From Vigna angularis (taxonomy: Eukaryota; Streptophyta; Magnoliopsida; Fabales; Fabaceae): DNA of 64,000 nt. Location of the stretch: the NCBI RefSeq assembly GCF_016808095.1, contig NC_068974.1, positions 21,250,825 to 21,314,824 of the forward strand. The letters run 5' to 3'. The notes below the pieces were generated by a model. It did no database searches, had not been told where the DNA came from, and was given only the letters and a program-made list of their open reading frames with translations. Position numbers and translations under genes: made by a program. How positions within the stretch are numbered: position 1 is the first letter of the stretch; every line of letters starts with the position of its first letter. Below are positions 1 to 11,784 of the stretch, piece after piece.

Positions 1-59
1 ATCATTGACTTATTTTTGTTGAACATGCTTTAACATTAATTTTTCTTTTAACAAATTTG

Positions 60-2376
60 TTTTGATATTCTTAATAATTAGAGGATAAGGAAGAAGACTT
101 TATCCCACATTACAGTTCAATACTCACACATCTATACGTGTTTGGTGCTAAACAGGACGAAACTCCTTGTGCAAAATATAAAATAACTAAGAAGTAATGA
201 GTGTAATTTAAAGCATCTAGACTTTCTGACGATTGACAGGTATGTTTTTTAATATTTTGCTCTAGTCACACAAGATGTTAATTTGTGATTTATGCTTAAT
301 AATTATAATTATTTCATAGGAAAAAAGGATAGCCGCCTAGTAGAGGCAGAGGCTTAATGATGCACCACACATACTGTCACATGGTGGTTATGCATTATTA
401 GAGAAAAAGATGAAAAAAAGTCGTGTTGAGGCTTTAGATCTTGAGTCACCTAACCTAACATCTCCACTAGCTAGGTATGAATTTTGGAAGGCTGCACGAA
501 CAAAGGGAAATGGCAATATGACATCCCAGACGGCTCAAGTTAGATCCTAGAGAATTGTAAGTGGAAACTTTTAATTAATTACCATAGTTCATATACATTT
601 TATGTAACAAACTTTTTTATGTATCTAAGTTCATTATGATATACAAGATGAGTTGGTTGAGCAACAAACTCAGGACACATTTGTGGGGCAAGGTAGGGAG
701 GACCTCCTAGTAGCAGCCATAGGACGGCTAGACCGTCTAGGTCGTGTGTGTGCTGTTGGAGGAGCTACTGGATTGAGGGACTACTTTGGCCCTACACTGA
801 GAAGTAAAGAGGCCATGAGTCAGGAAGCGCTTAGTAGCCTAAGGCAAGAGATGTAACTCAAGATGGAGGAGCACATGAATGAACGCTTCCAACAACAAGA
901 AGCAACATATCAAAAGCTTCTTGAGGAAAAACTTCAGGTGATGTCCCAACAACAACAGGAGGACGTCCCCACAGATGATCCTACCGCACCTCGTGTGAGC
1001 ACCAAAGGCTCATGCTCTACTGTAGATCCTACTGATTACACTTGTCAGTATGAGTGCTTGGTTGATGAGGATCCTCCGCGCGTAGTGGTCGTGGGACGAC
1101 AGATTGCAGGAGGCCAGACCCTTCATTGTGCTCCTTTATTGCCCACTCACGCGTGGGTCATGATTGATGAAGTTAGAGATGCCCAGGCTTTAGTGCTAGT
1201 GCCTGCATCTGAAATCCAATTTGTGCGGAGGCCTAAGGAATTTTTATAGTTTACCCTAAGGTTATGATCATGCCATATTTTGGCCCACCAGCGTTATTAT
1301 ATTTTTAATTTTACTATTTAAATCTTGAAGTTATAATTAAATGATTCCTAACTTTTGTAAATGTGACTTGCAGTTCTATCGTCCTAAGAAACAACCAATG
1401 GAACCTGTCAATGAAGATCATGAGGAAGTAGAAGATGATGATGATCCTCTAGGCATATTGATGAAGAAATTACATAAGTTGAATAAAGGACCGATAGAGC
1501 TGCAGTGGGAGTTAAGAACATTTGGCGTCCACTGGCATGTGCCATTATATATTTCTTTAAATGATGCACTGGACATTGTTGGTGGAGAAAGAATGTTGAA
1601 CATTTCATGCATAAAACTGTGGTGCATGTAAGTTTTTTAATTGTTATTTAACTTTTTGAATATTAGTATTATTAATTTTTAATAAACATACTTAACTATA
1701 TTGTTATAGGTACATGGACACCATCATAGTAGAACAAGGTCGCACAACAATGTATGGCTTTCTTGAAGCTCAGACCATTCAACCATTTGGAAAAACATTA
1801 GATTCAAGACAATCATATACGCAAACATGGATGATTGAGTCTAAAAGAGAGTTGTATATCACGCCATACATTGATGGGTATGTGTTTTTCAATATTGTCA
1901 ACTTTTATCAAAATTTAATCAATAAATTCACTAGTTATTGGTACATGTTAGGGGCCATTGGCAAATGATGGTGATCATTCCAAAAAAGGCACAAGTTGTA
2001 TGGTTTTGTTCTCTTCTTAGGAAGATGAAATCAGATTTGAAGTCATTGTTACTAACGTGAGTAACATTCATTAATATCAAATCATTATGATATTAATATA
2101 TAAACTTATATTTCTAATATTTCAAATGTTTGAAATTTGTTTAGAGTTGTGGCTAAGCCTAGAGCACAACAAATTGAAATTATATATCATAAGGTTGGAG
2201 TTTGTTGATCTTTAGCTTATAAATTTTTGTAGTCAAATTTAAACCATTACATTTGTCTAAGTTCTTTCACATATTTAGTGTAACAAGCAGACAGATTCCT
2301 GGGCATCTGGCTACTACATCATGTCATGGATGAAGACAATCATCCGAGCCCGAATCACAACAGATTGGACTGAGGT
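60..2376 (+). pseudogene. CACTA transposon second gene (Transposase_24-like / Ulp1-like), decayed 3' part
   Basis: Exon-sized coding pieces separated by AT-rich introns resemble, in order, the second gene of the minus-strand CACTA element at 39.9-43.9 kb. The pieces are about 80-200, 320-550, 640-1249, 1372-1627, 1711-1877, 1951-2057 and 2285-2376. The last three resemble a Ulp1/C48 cysteine protease: a YMDTI...QTWM...PYIDG block, then GHWQMMVIIP with the His codon at 1956-1958, then SGYYIMSWM. In the last block the expected catalytic Cys is Ser (TCT at 2306-2308). A stop after the RQEM stretch near 856 and another near 548 also break the frame. The 5' part of the element lies outside the window. 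Family assignment is from motif recall and internal comparison. Function is almost certainly lost. Confidence 0.72.
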
Positions 2377-2879
2377 AAAAATTTACATTTGAAATCTTAC
2401 AAATACCAATAAAATTTTCACATTTGAATGAATATAATAGTAAAGTTTCCTTGATTTGTACCGGTCCAACAATACCAATTAATTGCCAGAGGCCGTAATA
2501 TAGAAGATAATAGGAGAATGCGCATAATATTTGAATCCACATTTTAATTAGCTTTAGCTTTAGGTTTTTCCTTAAAGTTTTGCAGCGTTTTGATGGTAGA
2601 ATTTTCTTAGCTTATAGTTTTACTTTTGAAAGGATGAATTAATGATTGCATGGTTTAAGCTGTGAATTGATGAATTTTGTGAATATATGAATTGGAAAAC
2701 TAGGTTCTTTTGGTTGTGATGATAGCCTTTGCTTTAGTCTTTTAGTTTGACTTTTGAATTGAAATTGATGAATTGATGATAACACTCTTTAAACTGTGAA
2801 TTAATGAATTATGTGAATATATGAATTAGAAAACTGGTTTCTATACTTCAGTTTTGGTTAAATGAGAAAAAACGAACCA
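2377..2879. other. AT-rich non-coding stretch of the left CACTA remnant
   Basis: No convincing reading frame. It holds two diverged copies of a segment containing tgaattgatgaatt-like and gtgaatatatgaatt phrases (about 2650-2710 and 2770-2830). It probably represents the last intron or 3' untranslated part of the transposon gene. Confidence 0.4.
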
Positions 2880-3316
2880 AATTTTAAAAAAAAAACACTC
2901 GAATGGACTTCGAATTATACACTACTCGTCGTTATTATGTATGTTAATGTCGACCTATACACTGAACGAAGTTAAACCTTTTACAGTGGGTAACCACAAA
3001 GATGCAATGTTGGGCGAGGTTTTCTCTGGCTTAGCAAGGAGAACGTCATTTTCATAAGATATTTGACGTCAGCTCTACGTCACCTCCCCTTACAATGGAC
3101 GTCAAATCTTCCTTTATAATACAACTATTAAGTCACATATTGGACGTCGAAGCCTATATTAGTCGACGTTTCAATAAACAAGTAATGTCGGCCTAAGTAA
3201 TTTGACGTCAAATTTATGTCTCCGGATATGACATCGATCGCAGGTTCGTCGTTAATAGTCCAAAATATTTGACGTTGTACACTGTTTTGACGTTGTACAC
3301 TATTTTTGTACTTGTG
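2880..3316 (+). repeat. CACTA 3' subterminal repeat region and probable degenerate terminus
   Basis: Many direct and inverted copies of a TTGACGTC/GACGTCAA-type motif are spread over about 400 bp, as expected for the transposase-binding subterminal zones of CACTA elements. The stretch ends near 3316 in a sequence whose reverse complement reads CACAAGTACAAAAATAG, a plausible decayed CACTA terminus. The matching 5' end is outside the window, so a target duplication cannot be checked. Confidence 0.55.
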
Positions 3317-3480
3317 TAATTGTTTTTCCAACTTAAAATATTTTTCTAAATGCTTGCTTAAAATCACAAACCTATAGCAACTATTGCAAATCGTCTAATC
3401 CCTAAAATAGTTATTAAACTTTAGTTTACAAATTTGTAAGAAACACTATTCAACCCCGTCTCCTTTCTAGTGTTTTCCCA
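3317..3480. repeat. Copia (SIRE-like) LTR-type fragment
   Basis: Read on the minus strand, this has the same order of phrases as the repeats at about 36300 and 37984: an AAAACACTAGA block, a G-rich stretch, then AATAGTGTTTC and a GTTTAATAAC block. It is directly fused to the downstream end of the degenerate gag at its right, suggesting a deletion joined the two. Confidence 0.4.
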
Positions 3481-4800
3481 TGATTTCATTTTTTATCATT
3501 TTCCATAACAAAGGAGGCAATTTTAGGTTTAGGCTTATAATGAGTACTTTTGCTTTTAAAACCTAATCCTCTTTTATCAGAAGGATGTCTACAACCCTTG
3601 ATCGTATCATTCCTTGAAATCATGTTTTTAATTTAACTTTTATACTTAACTAGATTCCTTTCAAGGTTTCTATTGCTTTGTTTCAATGATTTAGAATCGT
3701 CTCTCGATTATGTCAATTCATTTTTCAAAGATTGATTTTCTTTTTAAAACCTTTTATTTTGCTTTCTTATTTGTTCGTAAGCTTTTGATAATTTGGAGGA
3801 ATTCGATAAAAGCTCATTATAGGTCCGAACAGTTCGTAAGCTTTCTTATAAATATTTTCTTCTTCCCCCAGTTCCTCTTCCGATTCTGAGGACTTCAGGT
3901 CTTTCCATGTACTCATTAGTACCTTCTTATTTTCCTTTTTGTGAAAGACCATTTTTTATATTTTTCCAAATCAGAACATTTTAATCTGAAATACGACAGG
4001 TCTATCTTTACATTTGTCTTTTTGCTCATTTCTTGAGGTAGACCCGACATATCTTCCTCTAAACAAAGTATTTATTTTCTTATTTCACATGGATTGTATT
4101 TTCCTAGCGATGATCTTCATCATCTTCATTTGATTCTTCTTCATTGTTGGATTCTTTAGAAGGTTTTTCAGCTTTGAAGGCTTTTGTAGGAATCGTTCTT
4201 AGCGGTCTTTAAGCTTTAAGAGCGATGCTCTTTTCCTTTCTCAACATGCCATCTTGTTGTAGCTCAAGCTCATGAACCTTTAAGATCCAAACCAACTCTT
4301 CTAGACTTAAACCACCAAGGTCTTTAGAGGTTCTGAGAGTTGTTACTTGTAGTCTCCTCTATCTTGGGAGGTTGCGCAAAATTTTATCAATATCATAAGA
4401 CTTACCTAGAGATCTTAGTTCATTAAGAATGTTTGAGAATCTGTTGAACATAGCTTAGATGTTTTCATCGTCCAACATTAAGAACAACTCTTATTGTTCA
4501 GTCAACTAACTCAACTTGTTCCTTTTAACTTCTTTATATCCTTCATATGTGATGACAAAGGTGTCCCACATCTCCTTAGCACCCTTGTAGGCGTGAAATT
4601 TCCTGTATTCTTTTTCAGACAAAGCACACATTAGTGAATTACGAGCTTTGAAGTTAAAAAGATACCTTTGCTTTTGTTCATTTGACCATCCGCTTTTGAC
4701 AAGTAATTCACTGTCTTCCTTAATGGGTATATAGTTTCCATTTTCGACTACATCCCACATTTCTATATGTCAGGACTCAAAGAATGACATCATTCTCTTC
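3481..4800 (-). pseudogene. Copia-type (SIRE-like) retrotransposon gag remnant
   Basis: The clearest part is minus-strand 4760-4506, a Copia gag (UBN2-like) segment with MWDVVENG, ARNSLMCALSEKEY and AKEMWDT...YEG...VKRNKLS. Upstream, still on the minus strand, YWKKRMMSFFES precedes a stop and then MWDVV. Downstream pieces resembling a gag C-terminus (LNELRSLGKSYDIDKILRNLPR-type residues near 4370-4440, an Asp/Glu-rich STWKDLKSSESEEE stretch at 3950-3850, NDTIKGCRHPS-type residues near 3600) continue in broken frames. No zinc knuckle or pol is preserved. Function lost. Confidence 0.65.
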
Positions 4801-6159
4801 TTCCAGTAGTCAAACTAGTCCCCCTTTACAAATCAACTATATTGAGCATAAGAAAACATTCCTTGAATATTCTTATATCTCTTAATGTTCTCCTGATTCT
4901 GAGAAGAATCTTTTATAAAGTTCGTAATCTGCATAAAAAAGAGAGCACAACACTACATACAAATGAGTACATGAATGTACACGCATTAAAGTGTTAGATG
5001 AATTAAGCGTTTAGGCATGGTACATGCACTATCATTTAACGCTTGTCTATTTTAAGTAACTTTAAAGCGTCTAGGATATAAAGCGTTTTGTGTTGGTTAT
5101 ATGTATCTTAAGTCGTCTAAGTTTCTTGTAGACTTTTCGCGATTACATGTTCTGTTATAAACTTTATAACATTTAGAGCTTATCACGCATATAGTAGACG
5201 CTTTTATGCTATTATACGTTGTTATATCATTTAGGCACTTAAAGAGTAGCGTTTAACGCTTCAAATAAATTATCATAGACAATTAAGAACTTTTAAGGGA
5301 ACCTTTTAATGTAATTTTTTTCTAAATGGCTAAAATGTATTTTTAATTTTTAATTTAGGTGCAAAAATTAAAAGTATAGGGGTAGAAAATAAAAGCATGC
5401 ACCTTAAGTGATACAAACCGAAAAACAAAGGAGGGGAAACGTGAACAACAAAATCCAAATAAGTTTTTCTTTAAAAATCTGTTACATGAAAATAGGGAAA
5501 GATAGTGGGTGGATTTCAAGTTTTAAAACTAAAAAGAAAGAGGGTGAGATTAGGGTGAGAAGAGTTGTACGTGAGAATGTTTTTGAGAGAGAGAAAAAAA
5601 TCGTGGTAGCAAAGAGAGGGACAAATGTTCCTGAAACACACACAAAAACCTATTGGAGAGAGAAAGAGAGAGGATGGTGAAAGAGAGAGAAATGTGAGGA
5701 AAAGAAGGTCGAATTTTAAAGGAGGAAACATAGTTCTTAGCTACATAGTACTCAAGAGTGGAAACTATGCTACTCAAGAGTGGAGATCAATAAAGCAATG
5801 TGAAGCTCTCATAATGGACATGGTTCAAGGTGATCAAGAACACAACAATTGGTAGTTAAATCAGAAGTTGTTGTGATCAAGTCAGTAGTATGATGGTTCT
5901 CAGAAAAAGAAAGAGGAAGTAAAAGAGGATCAGTCAAAGGGTTGATGTGAATTAAAGACTGGCGGAGGTTTTAGAGGAGATTTACAAGAAGTAGCGAAGG
6001 ATAGATGAGGGGTTGGCAGTGTGGTAGACCTATTAAGGTTGGTTATGTGAAAGAAAGGTTCTTAAGACTTGAGGTGTAGTGGTTCAGATTTGTTTTGAGA
6101 ATAATGGTTAGACCAATCTACACTATGGAACACTAGAGCATTTTAGCACAGAAGCAAGG
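4801..6159. other. Unassigned retroelement-like sequence without a gene
   Basis: 4915-5290 contains repeated AGCGTTT/AACGCT phrases typical of Copia LTRs such as those seen around 36.3-37.5 kb, consistent with the lost 5' LTR of the gag remnant, but termini are not recognisable. 5400-6159 is purine-rich (repeated gagaga runs at 5580-5700) with short accidental frames that I could not relate to any protein. Its continuation lies beyond the solo LTR, at 8548. Confidence 0.35.
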
Positions 6160-8547
6160 TGTTAAATTGATTTTTGTCTCCTAAAATCAGAACAAACTAA
6201 GTTTCCCCACTAATGAAATATAGGGACAACCTAGGTACCAATCCTCGGACTCGACTAGAATTAAGCTTAAAGTGTAGAATTAATTCTTGTTACTATTTAT
6301 TAACTACTAACTAAAAGACAAGGTGGGGAAAGAAATTGATTGCAAAAGAAATTTTAATAGAAAAGAAATAAGAAAAGAAATATGTTTAAAAAGAAAGGAA
6401 GAAAATAAAATGTAAGGAAAATAAAATAAAAGAAAATAGAAATTTAAACTACCTATGACAGAAACAGGACCTCATTTACAAGCACTACTATGATCAATTA
6501 CAACTGGAAATATCAAAATAGAAAAGTAGAAATCATTACTCAATTTTAAAACCTTTTTCATTACGAAAGAACAAAAAGAAACATACATCTTCCTAAGCTA
6601 ATTACAATTCAAAAACACTAACCAAACCTACACATCCTAAGCTCAACACTAAACATAATCATCAAGAAAATATCAAAAGTAAAACTTAGAATCTAAAACA
6701 GACATAAAAACAACTAAATTCCAGAATGATAATAACAAAATTTCAACCAAAACTCAAATCAAAACTTGAAATCAAAGTTCAGAATCTAAAATTGAAACCT
6801 ATACCCAGCTATCAAATGCAATAAAATGAAACATCAACGGAAGTTAACCCTAGATTCAACTAAACATCAAAGATAAGCATAGAACAAAGGAAAATGTGCA
6901 ATAGATTGAATGAAAGAGTCTCAATTCCTCTTCAAAAAGACATTCTGAGAAATTTATGCCCTTCTTGGGTGCTTTTTAGTTCATATTTCAGAACATGAAT
7001 TGGCAATTCTCACTCAATTTTCCAACCAATGCACACTTTCACAAGAAACAAAGATACAAAATTGAAATTGAACTTAGTATGGCAATTATGAAGCTTAACA
7101 TCTCTCAAGAAGACCTCTTGAAAATTTAAGCCCACCTCAAGGTCCTATTAGATCCAAGATAGATGTAAAAATGTGGATTTTTTCCTTCAAAATTCTCAAA
7201 CACAGTCCAATTACAACATTAAAATCACACACACTAGAAATAATAGAAAGAAAGGAATAGAAACACAAATTCGAATGAGTCTTTATGCATTGGACTCATC
7301 TTTGACTCGAGAAGACATCTCGAAAATGAATGCTCACTATGGAGTCATTTAATTACCAAGGGAATTGCAAAGATGCAGAGATTCAGAGTCCAATTCGTTT
7401 TCTCAAAACATAACAATGGCAGAAATAAAAAAACAAAGAACAAAATCGAAACGCAAACAAGAATAGAACAAAAATACATAACTAAATTTTATTAACATGA
7501 AAATAAAAGTTACACACTACCAGACTCACCAAACCACTCGCAATTGTCACTCTCGAAGCCTATCGATGAAATCCAGCAGCCAACAACCCTACTTATATGA
7601 AAGCGTAAAACCCTAACCTAAAGAGTGTAAAACTGTAGAGTCTAAAAGTGTGTGGTTTACATGGTGGAGAAGCCCCTTTATATAGGGTTTGAAAAAAAAA
7701 GAGAAAAGAAAGGGGAAAAAGGAAAAAAAATGGGAGAGGGGAACCTTGCTCGAGAAGCTTCATAATTGACGGCGACTGTTCATCCTTCTATTTAAGCCCT
7801 CTGATCAGCTTCCATCTTTGCTGGTTCAGCTCCGGTCACCTTCGTCGGGCAGCTCTAGTCAGGTCTGCGAGCTCCAACTCTTCTTCTCACTTCGCTTCTT
7901 TCTCTCACGAACCCTAACTTGGGTGTTTATTCTCTTCCAATTGCTCGAGAGTTAGCTTTTCTCCAAAATGAGTATCTCGAGCCCTTTACAATTGAAATTG
8001 ATGGGAGAAGACCCCTAAGGCAGCAGCAACAGATTTAGCACCAAAACGACGTCGTTCAACTTAATCCCAAATCCCTACAAGCCAGTGTCCTCCAATTGCA
8101 ATAGCCCAATCAACAATGACATTTCAGCCCAATTGCATTTCAATTAATCTGTCCAGCAGCACGCCAATTACTTGTAGTCAACAACAATCTTCAATATGCA
8201 GCAACAGCCTTCCAGCGGCCCAATTGAATTAGGACCCAAATTTGCAATCCATTAAAAAGAATCAGCAATTATGGTCAAGGGCATTTCACCAATTAGAAAG
8301 ATTAAAAACAAAAATAAAGAAAAGGATTTTTTTATTAAAACATTTTCTTAAATAAAATATTATTTTCCTACTTATGTACAAAAATACTAAAAATTATACC
8401 TAAAAACCTCATTTAAACTAAAATTTCACAAAACCTTAGATTTAATAGAAAAACCTACAACTAATCTAATTTTATACAATTAAGAACAAAGATAAGCTAA
8501 GAAAGACTTCTAAACACAGAAAAATATGCAAATATAGAGAGTTATCA
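6160..8547 (-). repeat. Solo LTR, 2388 bp, TSD CAAGG
   Basis: Bounded by TG...CA on both strands (TGTTAAATTG at the left, GAGTTATCA at the right) and flanked by the 5-bp direct repeat CAAGG at 6155-6159 and 8548-8552. The minus strand carries a TATATAAAGGGG promoter-like box around 7675, so the LTR is probably read right to left, starting TGATAACTCTC. There is no internal domain, so this is a solo LTR left by recombination. The length would suit an Athila/Tat-type Ty3/gypsy LTR, but that is a guess. It contains no coding sequence. Confidence 0.78.
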
Positions 8548-8552
8548 CAAGG

Positions 8553-8892
8553 TTTTTCATGTTAGTAGGGTTGTTGGAGAGTAGTATATTTGTTCTACGT
8601 GACATTACGATAAGTAGAGTGAAGGAGTGACCTCTATATACACCTGTGTGATTGAGTTAAACACTTTGTCTGGTGAGGAAGAGTTCCATGAATACATGAT
8701 TACATCTATTCTTAGTTAATTGATAATTCATGAGAATAGCATCTGTTGGATATTATGTGAGTATGTGAACACCATGATGAGTTATTTTAAACAAGGCATG
8801 TGTACATCTTGACTGAATTCTATTTGATGAGCTTATTTGAGTAATTACTTGTCTTGGAAGAAAGAGTTTTTGAATGGATTGAACCATTGTAT
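8553..8892. other. Continuation of the unassigned retroelement-like flank
   Basis: Host sequence continuing from 6159 across the solo LTR insertion. No gene or recognisable motif. It ends where the split LTR beginning TGATTGG starts. Confidence 0.3.
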
Positions 8893-9344
8893 TGATTGGT
8901 GGAAGAAATACCATTATTTTTATACTTAATTTTGATATTAAAAACACCCTTTATGATTTAGAAACTAGCTTGAACTCATGCTTTTTGCTTTAGTTTTGTG
9001 AATAAGAGAGTTGAGGTTATACTTGATGATTTTATCACTAAATTCAATTAATTTTGTAGGTTATTGATATGATTTGGAAGAAGAGTAAAAGTACCAAGGA
9101 GTTGGAACCCAGAAAAGACAGAAACAACACTAGATCGCTGATAGAGGAGAAGATAGACCGAACAGTTAAGAATCCAGACCGACCGGTCTGATAGAGGAGA
9201 AGATAGACCGAACAGAGAAGAAGATAGACCGAGCGGTGCGAAGGTGGTGGAACCTAGGCCGAACGGTGTAAGCAAGAGAGACAATTGTCGAACGGTGCAA
9301 GGCTGACGGTGTGAAGATGATGGAACCTAGGCGAACGGTGTAAG

Positions 9345-10610
9345 TGATAAGAGTTGAAAAACTGTTATTTTTATACTTAATTTTGATCTTAAAGACAAAC
9401 TTTATGACTTAGAAACTAGCTTGGAATCGTGTTTTTGTTTAAGTTTTGAAAATAAGACAGTTGGATAGGTTTTATGCTTGATTTCCTTGTTTTTGTAGGT
9501 TTTAAGATGAATTGAATGAAAGAAGTGAAGTAGCTAGGAGTTGGATTTAGAAAAGGAAGAAAAAGTGCACAAAAGAAGAGTCGCAAGTACCGCTCAACGC
9601 CACTTTTACCGTTGAGCGGCACTTTGAAGACCCACAATCACCGTTGAGGGGCAAAACTATAGTTGAGCGCCAATCTGAAGAATCGCGCTTACCGTTGAAC
9701 ATCATTTTTATGGGCCTTGGGCCACTTTTCTGTAATCTTTAGGAAGCTATGTAAGGCTTTAGTCGAATTAGGGTTAGGATCTTTGGCCAGAACAAAGCAA
9801 AATCACACTTTCTTCACCCCTTGGAGGATGATTTTGGATGCTCAAGCTCTACTCTTCAACTTCTAGGGTTCTATCTTTCATCTTTTCATTATTTTTCATC
9901 TAGTTTCACCATGATTATGGTGAACTAAACCTTCATTGTTGTTGGGGAATCAATGTAATCCTTTGAAACTCTCATGTATTGAATTGGTTCTTTAATCTAT
10001 ATGTTTTCTTTCATTAATTGTTAGGGTTTTTCTTCTATACTCTATGAATGCTTTGTTTAAATCATTCAATTTCATGATCATTGATGTTATTTGTATGGAC
10101 ACATATGAATAAATCTAGAACTGAAGAAATTCTCCCAATAGTAATATTGCCTAGACATAGGGATAGGAGGATTGATTGCCTTTAAGCTTTTGTGCGAATG
10201 TAATGATGAATAATTGTTAGAGAGACAAGACATTGTAAACTAGTGATTAGGAGTAGGCTTCTTCACCAAGACATTGGGTTTAAGGTAAATTAGAAAGTGG
10301 CATTAACATTAATGAAGAAGATGAATTCTTGAATACATGAGAGTGGATAGGATGAATTGAAAACCCCCAACAACATCATCATTCCATATATTTCAATCAC
10401 ATTTTGCTTCTTTTGTCCAATTGATCAATACATGCATTCATATTTACTTTTTAGTATTTGCATTTAAACCTACAAGAATTCGTTCACAAGTCTAATTTAA
10501 TCAACAAATCACATAACTGTTTAAGCCGTGAGTCCTTTGGGAAACGATACTTGGTCTTACGATTTTATTATTACTTGATACAATTCGGTTACACTTGTCG
10601 AGGGTTAATA
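9345..10610 (+). repeat. Solo LTR of family D type, 1266 bp, TSD GTAAG
   Basis: Begins TGATAAGAG and carries the family's terminal hairpin-like GTTGAAAAACTGTTA. It ends in TTAATA (a mutated CA) and is flanked by GTAAG at 9340-9344 and 10611-10615. Removing it restores the continuous tandem motif array of the older LTR. Its own variable zone (about 9590-9690) has TTGAGCGGC/ACCGTTGAG motifs. The frame at 10458-10943 crosses the LTR end and is accidental. Confidence 0.8.
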
Positions 10611-10972
10611 GTAAGCAAGAGAGACAATTGTCGAAAGGTGCAAGGCTGGCCGAACGGGAACGATGCAAGGCTGGCCAAATGGCTAGAGAAAAAGCTTAAC
10701 AAACCGAACGGTTTGTCAAAGGAGAAGCTGAGTGAAGTGGTAGAAGATATGTTGAACGGTCAATTTAAAGGACCCAGACGTCCTAGGTTTTGTATCTTTG
10801 GAAGGAGGAGCATAAAAACACACTTTTCACCCCTTGGGGGTAGATTTAGGGATGTGACAACTCTCCTCTTCTTCTTTCTAGGGTTTTTCTATCTCATTCT
10901 TCTCAATTATTCATCAAGTTTCACCATGTCTAGGGTGAACTAAACTCTATTTGTTGTTGGGGGATGATGTAA

Positions 10973-11720
10973 TGATGGAAGCAGCTCCATGACGCGGAGA
11001 AGGATGCTTCAAGACGCGGAGAATGGCAGCGGATGGAAGATGACAGTGGATGTTCGAATGCACTCAAGGTGTTTGTGAAATTGTCTGGTGGTGTTTGGAT
11101 GAGTGTTTTGGTAGATTTCTAACTCAGTAGGCTTTCCAAAGGGGAAAGGAGCTAGAGGAGGTGCTAGATAACAAAGCACAGAGGTGAACTTGAGAGTAAT
11201 AGCTGGAAATTGGCAGCATTTCTTTACTTCAATTCAAGTTACCATTACAAAGGATTTGGCTTCTCTTTTATAGATGAAGAGAAACGTGCCTAGCAAGCTA
11301 CTGGACATATTAGCAATGTACATGAAGCTCTATAAGAAGTGTGCAGGAGAAGCTATACAGCTGGCCACATGTTCCATACGGTAAACATTGAAAACATGCT
11401 TTAAAAGAAAGTGGAAACGCTAGTTTGCTTGGTTGGCCGTATGCTGTGTATCAGCTTTGCTTTTCCAATCCAAAAAGCACTTCATTTCTTCCTTTCTTTA
11501 CCTACTTTGCTTCCCTTAGCTCACCAAGCTTCTTTGGTTGATTGGCTATGGTTTTCCACTCTTATTAGTGACCTACAAAACAAGGTAAATGTATTTAGTT
11601 AAAGAGAACATTGTAAGACTTAGAAACAAAAGATAAAGTCCTTATTCAACTTCCCTTTCTTAGTCTTAGTGTTAAGTTGATACTTCTTTGGATGGGAAGT
11701 CCCTAAAGGGATTGCCATCA
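10973..11720 (-). repeat. 3' LTR of element C
   Basis: 748 bp. Minus-strand sequence immediately upstream is the polypurine tract AAGAGGAAGGGAA, which marks this as the 3' LTR. It retains the about 88-bp segment around 11566-11653 that the other LTR has lost between two CTTATT repeats. Confidence 0.85.
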
Positions 11721-11733
11721 TTCCCTTCCTCTT
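11721..11733 (-). promoter_or_regulatory. Polypurine tract of element C
   Basis: Minus-strand AAGAGGAAGGGAA directly abuts the TGATGG start of the 3' LTR. This is the expected plus-strand priming site. Near-identical tracts precede the 3' LTRs of element B and of the family A element. Confidence 0.7.
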
Positions 11734-11784
11734 GAAAACGATTTGTCATCAAATCGGAAAGAAAGAAGAACACAACTTTGGTGT

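Noticed and set aside
5408..5855. Overlapping frames on both strands around 5.4-5.9 kb as genes
   Set aside because: Low-complexity GAGA-rich sequence gives chance open frames. No motif, and no splice or start context.
10458..10943. 161-codon frame as a gene
   Set aside because: It spans the end of a solo LTR and the older LTR into which it inserted. No domain, and the junction is a TSD.
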